Under the pieces are notes generated by a model, which saw only the letters and a program-made list of their open reading frames with translations, was not told the DNA's origin and searched no databases. Shown in pieces: positions 43,730 to 53,500 of a DNA stretch of 64,000 nucleotides. Within the stretch, counting starts at the first letter, position 1; every line of letters begins with the position of its first letter. The stretch is taken from positions 62,120,911-62,184,910 of the forward strand of contig OX419760.1 of the NCBI GenBank assembly GCA_948567375.1. Reading direction: 5' to 3'. The position numbers and the translations under genes were made by a program. Source of the DNA: Lunularia cruciata (Eukaryota; Streptophyta; Marchantiopsida; Lunulariales; Lunulariaceae).

Positions 43730-45487
43730 TCATCGATCAGTTGTGCATGCTGCTCTCAACCATGGCCTCCCAAGAAGTAAGTCATAGCTTGAATCCTTCA
43801 AGACTTGGAAAGTCATGAGATTTTGAACTCCCCTAACTAAAACTACCACCTTATCCATCACCCCTACTGGTCGAACATGTTTCTTGTTTGCCATGCTCAC
43901 CACAAATGTTGAAGGTCTTGAGGGTATCATACCCAACTTCTTCATCAACCTTTCTGACATGGCATTCACTGCTGATCCTCCATCAACCAATGCATCCTTG
44001 ATGTTGTGACCATTCACTCTCATATCAATCTTGGAGGCATATTCACAAGCCTTCCATGGTGCTGGCTTGGCATCCACCACCCCCATTGATATTGGAACTT
44101 TTGCCTTCTTCTTCTTCTTGCTCCTTGTAGAACTCAAACCACCTCTAAGCTCCTTTCTCAAGGTAGGGTTCAAAGCAATCAATTGGCCCACTGTGATGTT
44201 AGCTTTGTGACTACCAACATCCTCCAACACATTGTAGTTCCATTGTTGCTTTGAAATCAAGAAATCCTCCATCCCCAACTTCTTCCTTGGAGTCTTTGTT
44301 GTTGATGGTGTTGAGGTGCGAGTTCTCCTAGTAGACATAGGAGTATCCTTGCTTGAAGTAAATCCTTGAGAAGAGTGAACATCCTCTGCAAAACAAGCTC
44401 TCTTCTTCTCTTGTGCCAAAAGCTCCAAATTAAGACCCTTGGGGTTTGAGCACTCTCCCTTCTCATACTTGCTCTCAACCACATCTATGGATGCTATCCC
44501 CTTACCTTTGTTGGGATAACAAGCCACTTGGGTTTCACTACCTCCCTCTTTCCCTCTATTGGCTCCCTCATAACCCCTCCCTCCATGGTAAGTGGAATTT
44601 GGGCAATTCCTTTGGATATGGCCTCTTCCTCCACAACCAAAACAATTTCTATCATTGAAATTGTTGGCTGGTTGGCCTCCTCTATATGGATAGTTTCCAT
44701 AACTCCTAGGCACTCTCCCTACATTCTGATCCACCTCTCTCTTCTCCCATAGTTGCACCACATTGATCTTGAGATCCGCAAGTTGTTCTGTGATGGTTTG
44801 GAGTGGATCTTTTGGTAGAGTTGCAAGAACTAGAGCAACTACTACTTGTGGTGCAACCCTTGTCACCAAAGTATCAGAAGTTCCACCATACTTGTAGCCT
44901 TGAGGAGGATGCACAACCTCCTTCACCACCAAATCACTCTCATCCCCTTCCAAACTCTCCTCCATACGAATTGCGATCTTGATAGATTCAACCTTGGAAG
45001 AAGGTTTCTCATATCTCACCTTGCTTCTAATTTGTGGTCTCAACCCTCCCACAAAATTCTTGGTGAGCATGGCCCCTATGCCAATCATTGTAGTCTCCAC
45101 ATCATCCCCACCCTTCCTCAACACTATGCAAAATCTGGACTCTAACTTTTCCACTCTTTCCACATAGACTCTCACTTTCTCTCCTTCTCCTTGCTTGAGA
45201 AATGTAACCTCACTCATCAATCTCTCATAACTCTCAACAGGAAGAAAGTTCTCAATGAGTGCTGAAGTCAAAGTCTCCCAAGACTCCTCTTCTCCATCTC
45301 TCTTCTCTCTCTTTTGGTATTCTAACTCATACCATGTAAGTGTTGCATCCTCAAAGAAATCTGGTAATAATGATGCCCACTCATTCTTCCTCCTCTCATT
45401 GTTTCCTATGCAAGCTCTCTTGAAGTCTCTCACAAAGGCCTCCACATCTTCTCCATCCTTGCCAAAGAAAACCGGAAGTTTTCCCAT
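43730..45487 (-). pseudogene. gag: F1 gag-protease, open but truncated from pol
   Basis: 585 open codons equal to F2 residues 1-585: gag capsid region, CCHC knuckle CFGCGGRGHIQRNC, and protease with ALVDGGSAVNAMS and LLLGRPWL. It ends at TGA just after protease, so it could still make gag and protease but no RT. A few replacements relative to F2 (for example Cys for Arg near the end). Confidence 0.85.
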
Positions 45488-45715
45488 CTTAACCCCTCAC
45501 TATCTTTCTTTTCTCTCAAATTTTTTTTTCTTTTCTCTCACTCTATTACTAATAGAGTATATACATGACTAACACCCTCTGAGAATAATCCACTCTAGGG
45601 AACACAAAAGGTTTAGGTTTCTCCAAGATTTCTATAGCAACATCAAATCCTAGAGTGCATATTAATCTAACTCTCATGGATAGTTTATCCATAAGTTGAA
45701 AGATTATCTCCATCA

Positions 45716-46189
45716 CTAATCTTGAGAACTAGCTGTTGAAGGTGGTAGTATTTCTGTAGCTATACCAACACTCTCTCCAAGATCCTTCACCAAATTTTCC
45801 AAAAGTGCTTTTACTCCACTACACTCATGGCCTTTTGGAAGTCCTTCCACTCCACAAACCTCACACAACTCCTTGGTCTTAGATCTTCTCCCTCCCAATC
45901 TTGGTGAAGAAGGTCCAACATGCAAACCCAAGTCAAGTAAGCCTCTCCTTTCCCTCAATCTCTTGCTCTCAAAGGTCAATGGACATGAACTTGCCTTATG
46001 TCCCTTCTCTCCACACAGAAAGCACTAAGACTCACTCTTTCCTCCAAGTGGTGTAGGTTTCTGGATCCTCTCAACACTCTCTTCAAATTCTATTGTAAAC
46101 TCTCTTTTCCTCAAATCCACCCCTACAATCACCTCAAACCCTTGGGGAACCTTGCATAATCTCAATTTCCACTTTTGATGACCCTCCAT
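45716..46189 (-). pseudogene. F1 leader reading frame with zinc knuckles and internal UAG
   Basis: Starts at ATG 46189 (MEGHQKWKLRLCKVPQGF) and is collinear with the F2 frame at 55664-56137. The same TAG (46027-46025) sits just before CFLCGEKGHKASSC. Differences from F2 are few and the frame after the TAG stays open to 45716. Function unknown; see the F2 entry. Confidence 0.6.
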
Positions 46190-47025
46190 GTTCCTAAGAT
46201 GAATCTAAACACTCAAACATACTTTTTGTTGATCTCAAACTCCTCATGCATGAGATCTCCACTCTACAGAATTGACCCTTCCTCACAATGTCACTCAAAT
46301 CTCCCAACCACTATGTCATAGTCCTTTGAAATTTGGCACACTTGATCACAACTCTAGGGCATCCCTCCTTGCAAAATTTCAGATCTTTTAATCAAGCCAT
46401 TTGGCCTAGACACCTTTCTATTCAGCACCCATATTTCAGATTTGGTCTAAAAAACCACCCCCTTCACTTCAAAAACTCATTTCTCCTTGCGCAAGAACAA
46501 TCTCTCTCTAATTTTGTGCCAGTAGGTAGGATACAATACAATAAATTTTCTTGGAAATTTTCAGGACAATTCACTTAAAATTGAAGAAATGGCAGACTCT
46601 GTACAATTTTCCAGAGAGCATGCAGTTGCGGAAGCACTTTACCCTATCAACTTTCAAAAATTCTAGCCTAGTGCGCATAGAAGCTCTCACAATAATTTCA
46701 AATGTGCTAACTGAAAGATAACCCAAGCTATCATGTGTAGAAATCTCAAGTCCAGATCTCAAACTTGAGATTTTGCCCAAAATCACCTTAATCCCCAAAA
46801 TCTGCAATCCACCTCACACAATCTCTCCAATTCCTCTCATGTGTACAAGATGTACAAAATCACCTCAAAGACATCATAATGAACTATAGGGTATACAAAT
46901 GGATCTTGGTTCTCTAACATAAGTTTAGCACTCTCCTCTCTTAATGTTCTCTCCAAGTGAGCTCTCATAGCCTCCTTTTGCCTAATGTAGAATTGAACGC
47001 GGAACATTATCTTGCCTTCTAGAGA

Positions 47026-47044
47026 GGTCACCGCAACGGAACCA
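47026..47044 (-). other. F1 primer-binding site, tRNA-Asp-like
   Basis: Minus strand TGGTTCCGTTGCGGTGACC; the F2 equivalent is TGGTTCCGTTGCCGGGACC. Resembles the plant tRNA-Asp site with changes after the first four bases. Confidence 0.6.
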
Positions 47045-47048
47045 AAAA

Positions 47049-47740
47049 TGTGAGCCAGCCTGTCTCTCACTCAGGATGAACCTCTGATGGCTATTATGGT
47101 AGCACACCATGGACTAAGAAGGCAAGGAACCCAAACTCCATCATACTCCTCCAAGGCTAACACTCCAAGACTCAAGACATTGCTCACTAGAGAACTCAAT
47201 GAGAGAGAGATAGTTGCAAATGAAAGGATGATGAGTACCTCCTCATCCCTTGTTTATATACTTGTGAAATAGTTACATACCAAAGTTACTAATTACCGTA
47301 GGAACTCAAGTTACTAGACTAAAAGTCAAATAAAGTCAAAAAGTAGAAAGCAATATCTATTCACATGGGCATATTCCCCTAAGCATGTGGTCTTATCTTG
47401 ACCCAACCACTAAGTCAAGGATTCCTTCACATGGGCTATCCTTGGACTAAAGAAGAATCCAAAACAAAAAGGCTTGCGGGCCCAAGAGTTCTCAACTCTT
47501 TCCTCAAAGCCAAACACCTAGGAATAATACCAAGTCAACACACTAAAATCCAAAATAGTGGTGCTCATCTTTTCTCCTTCCTCTAAAGTAAGGTCCCCTC
47601 TATCTTAGCTATGACTAACTTTAGCTAACCATGACTAATATAGAACCATCCTTTATCTCTATATAAATAATATCTCTTAAGTACTTGTAATACGAAGTTA
47701 AATATCACAATACCACACACATGGACATATGGGTGTTACA
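47049..47740 (-). repeat. F1 5' LTR
   Basis: 692 bp, same ends as 39950-40641. Confidence 0.95.
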
Positions 47741-48290
47741 GTACCATTTGGAAGAAGGGATCTTGTTGTAGAGATGACCGAAACTTGTTATGGGCCTTGG
47801 AGTCAATTGACACCATTGTAATTGCCGCCATGATAAGAGGAAGAGCCTTCAAATCAAGTTGTTATGATAGAGCATCAGGGATGACATGGAACCAACATGG
47901 TTTGTACTCAAGTTTGATGTCAAATAATTGGATTTGCTCTTGCCATCGATGATGTTGACTCTTCATGTGTAAAAGTGTAAGGTCTACAACAATGGCTTGT
48001 GATTAGTTTGCATGACCACTTGTTTCCCCAAGAGGTAATGCCTCTTTACCTTGGTGGCATATACCATTGCAAATTGTTCCTAATCTTGAGTAGAGTAATT
48101 TCTTTTAGTTGTATTTAGTTGGCAAGACACAAAGGCAATGAGATATAGTCCATCTGGGAATTCTTGTTGCAATACAACTCCAATTGCAAAGTTAGAAGCA
48201 TCAAAATCAACCACACAAGGTAGTTGAGGATCATATGGTTGAAAAATGGGTCTTGAAGACACCATATGCTTTAACGTCTGGAATGCTTCT
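47741..48290 (-). pseudogene. C4 RNase H and tether
   Basis: Minus strand: LPCVVDFDASNFAIGVVLQQ (first Asp), FPDGLYLIAFVSCQLN, NTTKRNYSTQD, a TAG at the usual Gln, then HYLLGKQVVMQTNHKPLL-like segments. Open for 61 codons at 48265-48080. It removes RNA from RNA-DNA hybrids when intact. Confidence 0.78.
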
Positions 48291-49240
48291 TCATGCTTGG
48301 TGGTCCACTAGAAACTCAAGTTCTTTCCCAAGAGATCAGTCAATGGTGCAGCCACATGAGCATAATAATGGATGAACCGTCAGTTCTAGTTGGGTTTAGA
48401 CTTGCCAATCCATTGAATGCCCATAATTTTGTAGCATCCTTTGGGGTAGGCCAATCAGTAATGGCCTCGATCTTCTCTTCTTCCATCTTGATCCCCTCTA
48501 ATGAGATCTTATGACCAAAGAAGGTAACCTCTTTCTGCCAAAAGGCACACTTTGACTTCTTGCAGTAAAATTTCCATTGTCGTAGTCATCTTATGACTTC
48601 TTGTACATGATTCATGTGTTCTACCTCTGTTTTGCTATAGATTAAGATATCATCCAAGAACAACACCACGGACCGATCCAATAGTCCCTCCAACACCCAA
48701 TGCATCTGATCTATGAAGACTACTGGAGCACAAGTGAGTCCAAAAGGTAGAACTCTCCACTCAAAATGCCCATACCTTGTGCAAAAGGTAGTCTTTTGCA
48801 CGTCCTCTCCTTCAATAGGAATTTGCCAATAGCCACTGCAAAGATCTAGCTTGGAAAAGTAGCGTGTTAATAAGCAAATTGTGAAGAATGCATATCCCTT
48901 GCCTTGGATCAATGACCTGCTTGATCAACTAAGTGGAGCACACTACTTTTGCTAAGTTGATCAAGCAGGTCATTGATCCAAGGAAAGGGATATGCATTCT
49001 TCATTGTTTGCTTATTGAGCCCACGGTAATCAATATAGAAATGAAGTTCTCCATCCTTCTTTGGAACAAATAGTATCAATGCTTCCCAAGCAGAGGTACT
49101 ATGTTGTATGAAGTCCTTCTCCAACAAATCTGTCAGTGTTGTTTGCAACTCTTCTAACTCCTTTGGTGAGAGCCAATAGATTGGTCTACTCACTAGAGTA
49201 CTCCTTGGTAATAACTTGATCTTGAAGGGCATACCTCAAT
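48291..49240 (-). pseudogene. C4 reverse transcriptase, disrupted by a foldback
   Basis: RT entry LPRSTLVSRPIYWLSPKELE and FIQHSTSAWEALILFVPKKD (49232-49060), [20 protein letters not shown]; then the foldback at 48869-49016; then [20 protein letters not shown] (motif A), [33 protein letters not shown] (both catalytic Asp). Only the foldback and few stops separate it from an open RT. Confidence 0.85.
48869..49016. repeat. Inverted repeat (foldback) inside C4 RT
   Basis: Left arm 48869-48932 is the near-perfect reverse complement of right arm 48952-49016, about 64 bp with a 19-bp spacer. The right arm is the normal RT sequence (minus strand); the left arm encodes the same RT segment on the plus strand, so it is an inverted duplication. 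Confidence 0.88.
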
Positions 49241-49605
49241 TGGAGAGTAATCCCTTTGGCAAATCATCAAGAAACATGTCCTCAAACTCTTTAACTATCC
49301 GATCAACCATTGCTTGATGAGGCTCTTGGCCCTCCACAGATTTTTCTTATGCAATGGGCTTGATCCACATCGCAAATATAGACTTATCTTCCTCCAAAGC
49401 TTGCTCTATGGCTATTGTACTAACAAACTTTCCTTATAGGGACTCATCTCTCTTCCAAGCTTGCTCCATGGTTGCTTTCCTCACAAACTTCCCATCTTGG
49501 GACTCATCTCTCTTCTAGATTTGCTCTATGGCTACCTTCTTGACAAACTTCCCATCTTGGGACTGACTATTCTTAGGTATCTTACTCAGAGGTGCCAAAC
49601 AACTT
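49241..49605 (-). pseudogene. C4 protease-RT linker with three 20-residue repeats
   Basis: Minus strand, about 49567-49388: three 60-bp units reading SQDGKFVKKVAIEQI, SQDGKFVRKATMEQAWKRDE and SL-GKFVSTIAIEQALEEDK. WIKPIA and the EPHQAMVDRIVKEFEDMF-type segment follow to RT. Two stops inside the repeats. Same repeats in C1 and in the C piece of A0. Confidence 0.75.
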
Positions 49606-49607
49606 AA

Positions 49608-49852
49608 TCAGAAATTCCTACCTTGGTGTTGTACTTGAATTTGTTGTCGGGTCCAATCAAATTGAACCTTATGACGTTCAAGCCAAGGTAGACCTAGAAT
49701 GATATCATAGTGTAGAGGTACTACTACAAACCTCATACACTCCAAATACTCCTTCCCAATCTTGAAGGTAACAAGATGTGAGGTGTCGAATGCAGAACCC
49801 TTTCTACCATCCGCCATCATCAAACTACTTCCAAACACTAGCTTGATAGGAA
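49608..49852 (-). pseudogene. C4 protease, C-terminal part
   Basis: Minus strand LMMADGRKGSAFDTSHL, FKIGKEYLECMRFVVVPL and IILGLPWLERHKVQFDW, open for 76 codons. Its N-terminal part with the active site lies beyond F2 at 57695-57830. Confidence 0.82.
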
Positions 49853-49856
49853 TACC

Positions 49857-50548
49857 TGTGAGCCGGCCTGTCTCTCACTCAGGATGAACCTCTGATGGCT
49901 ATTATGGTAGCGCACCATGGACTAAGAAGGCAAGGAACCCCAACTCCATCATACTCCTCCAAGGCTAACACTCCAAGACTCAAGACATTGCTCACTAGAG
50001 AACTCAATGAGAGAGAGATAGTTGCAAATGAAAGGATGATGAGTACCTCCTCACTCCTTGTTTATATACTTGTGAAATAGTTACGTACTAAAGTTACTAA
50101 TTACCGTAGTAACTCAAGTTACTAGACTAAAAGTCAAGTAAAGTCAAAAAGTAGAAAGGAATATCCATTCACATGGGCATATTCCCCTAAGCATGTGGTC
50201 TTATCTTGACCCAACCACTAAAGCAAGGATTCCTTCACATGGGCTATCCTTGGACTAAAGAAGAATCCAAAACAAAAAGGCTTGCGGGCCCAAGAGTTCT
50301 CAACTCTTTCCCCAAAGCCAAACACCTAGGAATAATACCAAGTCAACACACTAAAATCCAAAATAGTGGTGCTCATCTTTTCTACTTCCTCTAAAGTAAG
50401 GTCCCATCTATCTTAGCTATGACTAACTTTAGCTAACCATGACTAATATAGAACCATCCTTTATCTCTATATAAATAATATCTCTTAAGTACTTGTAATA
50501 CCAAGCTAAATATCACAATACCACACACATGCACATATGGGTGTTACA
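49857..50548 (-). repeat. F2 3' LTR
   Basis: 692 bp; on the minus strand TGTAACACCC to GGCTCACA. A TATATAGAG-type TATA motif on the minus strand near 50472-50480. Confidence 0.96.
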
Positions 50549-50561
50549 TTTACCCCCGGAC
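50549..50561 (-). other. F2 polypurine tract
   Basis: Minus strand GTCCGGGGGTAAA adjoining the 3' LTR. Confidence 0.85.
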
Positions 50562-50596
50562 TAAGTTTTCACTTTGTCCTCAAAGTGAAGGTCTCT

Positions 50597-53500
50597 CTAC
50601 CTTCTATGGTACATCTTCAACTTATCATGGTTAATCCTATCAAAGTGTCTTCCTCCCAACTCCTTGAGATCATAAGTGTAATTTCCCCACACCTTCTCTA
50701 CTATGAAAGGTCCAAAGTACTTAGGCAAAAACTTCTTTTGTACTCTCTTGAATCGAATGGAATCAAACAACATTACCCAATCACCTTCTTTGAAAGGCTC
50801 CACCTTCTTCTTGCCTTGCCTCTTGTCATAGCTCTCCTTTTGTTTCCTTTGGGCTTGCTCCACTCGAACCATAGCAACTGCTCTTGCCTCTTCCAACTCC
50901 ATGAGTTGATCCTTCCTTGACTTCTCTGCATCACTTCCTTGTGCTTTCTTCAATCTCCTATGAATGCTTTGGAAGGTAGGAAGATCAAAGTGAATAGGTA
51001 AGGTAGACTCAATACCATACACCAATTGGAATGGAGAATATCCAGTGGAAGTCTTCATGGTTGTCCTATACTCCCACAAAACTGCATGAATCCTCTTGTC
51101 CCAATGATGTTTAGCCCCCTCCATTTCTGCATCTTTGGCCAACATCATGCACAAGGTCTGATTGGTTCTCTCTGCCAAGCCATTGGAATTTGGCTTATAG
51201 GATGTAGTTACTCTATGTGTGATAGAGAAATGTCGTAGCATGGTTGTAGTAATGCTTCCTGTAAACTCTCCTCCTCTATCAGAAACCAACTCCAAAGGGC
51301 ATCCAAACCTAGTGATAATGCGTTCATAAAGAAATCTACCCACTTCATCTTCATTCTTGTCCCTCAATGGTCTAGCCTCAACCCACTTGGTAAGGTAATC
51401 AGTAACTACCACAATGTACCGATTGTTCCTTGGGGTTCTATTGAGAGGTCCTACAAAATCAATTCCCCACTTCTCAAAGGGTCCTAGCAATGGAATTGAT
51501 CTAAGTGGTGGAGTGGATGTAGACTTTCTAGCAAAAGCTTGACAAACATGACAAGTTTTGCAATAATCAAGACAATCCTTGAAAATCCCTCTCCAATGGT
51601 AACCTGCATCTAGAATCTTGAAAGCAGTCACCTTTCCTGCAAAGTGTCCTCCACATACTAAACCTTCATGAAACTCCTTTATGAGTAGGATAGACTCTTC
51701 CTTACCCACTGCTCTTCGAAGTAGACCATCTGCTCCTTGGTGAAAAAGAATATCATCCACCATTGTGTAAGGTCTAGATCTTGCTGCAAGGGCCTTCCTC
51801 TCCCTAGCATGCATCCCTTCTGGATAGTTACCTCTTGTCACAAAATCCACAATCTCCTTGTACTCCATTGGAACCTCTTGAGTGACTGAGATTGTCATGA
51901 GCTCCTCATCCGGGAAGGAATCATCTACTGGCTCATCTCCATCATGATCATAGGCTCTAGATAACAAATCAGCATTTGCATGTTTCTTTCCTGGCCTATC
52001 CTCAATTGTGTAGTCATACTCAGACAAGAGAATCATCCACCTTGCTAGTCTCCCTTCAACATTAGGCTTGTTGAAGATGTACTTCAAAGCCTTGTGATCC
52101 GTGACAATTGTGGCCTTCCCTCCAATCAAGTAGTGTCTAAACTTCTTGAGACCAAAGATCACTGCCAACCCTTCTCTCTCTGTGACAGAGTAGTTCTTCT
52201 CTGCTGAAACCATCTGCCTACTAGCATAAGCTATTGGATGATCATGCCCATCTTGGTCTAATTGACTAAGAGTGCATCCTATAGCTACATTAGAAGCATC
52301 AGTGTAGAGGATGAAAGGCTTACTCCAATCAGGTTTAGCAAGAATTGGAGCTACAACAAGGGATTGCTTGAGCTCCTCAAAAGCTTTGAGAGCCTCCTTG
52401 TCTTCCAAAATCACCATGTAATCTACACCCTTCTTCATGTAGATGGTCAATGCATAAGCCTTGTTGGAAAATGAGAAGATGAACCTCCTATAGTACCCAA
52501 CCATTCCCAAGAATTGGCGTAACTTTGTCAAGCTTGAAGGGAATGGAAGGTCTGAGATTTTCCTCACCTTCTCAGGATCAACTGCTATTCCATCCTTGGA
52601 GATGATATGCCCCAAAAGTAGACCTTCTTCACATCCAAAAATGCACTTCTCTGGGTTGAGTGATGCATTTGCCTCATCCAAGCGTTGCAAGACTTTGATT
52701 AGGTGCTCAAAGTGCTCCTCCTTGCTCCCATAGACACAAAAGTCATCAATGAAATCTCTCACAAATTTCCCAATGAAAGGTTCAAATACCTTGTTCATGA
52801 ACCGTTGGAATGTGGCTGGAGCATTGCAAAGCCCAAAAGGCATGACCTTGAAAGCGTAAGTTCCCCAAGGTGTGGTGAATGTGGTGAGTTGTTGATGCTC
52901 TGGTGCAATCTTGATTTGGTTATATCCACTATAACCATCTCCAAAACTGTACCTCTCATGACCTGCAACCTCCTCCAAGATCTCATCAATGAATGGCAAT
53001 GGGTAGTAGTCCTTCTTGGTAACAGCATTGAGCTTCTTGTAATCCACACATACCCGAAGCTTGCCATTCTTTTTCTTCACAATGACAATTGGAGACACCC
53101 ATTCTGAATTCTCCACCTCAAAGATAAATCCAGCCTCCTTGAGCTTATCAATCTCCTCCTTCACAACCAAAGATATTGGTGGGCTAATGCGACGTTGCTT
53201 TTGGCGGATTGGTCTTGCATGTGACTCCACCTCTATCTTGTGCTCCTCCAAGGTGACTTCCTTCAAATCCTTGTAACTAAAAGCAAACACATGGATGAAC
53301 TTGCGGAAAATCTCCTCAAATCTCACCTTCTCCTCCTTGGTAACATTTGGGCCATACTTGAGGGTAGATAACCTTCTCTCTACCTCCTCAAGTGTCAATG
53401 GTGATTTATCTGGGTCCTTCAAAACCTCTGGCTTAGGTGCAAAATCCATAGCACACAAAGGATACACATCTGAATCAGATTCAGATTCATCCTCCTCCGT

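Larger units (their letters stand above)
39950..47740 (-). mobile_element. F1: Athila/Tat-like element, decayed
   Basis: 7791 bp, LTRs of 692 bp at both ends, flanks GTAC (39946-39949 and 47741-47744). Same family and layout as F2. Its two LTRs differ at roughly a dozen positions by eye (about 2 percent), so it is older than F2. Gag-pol is broken by several stops, frameshifts and a small deletion. Confidence 0.95.
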
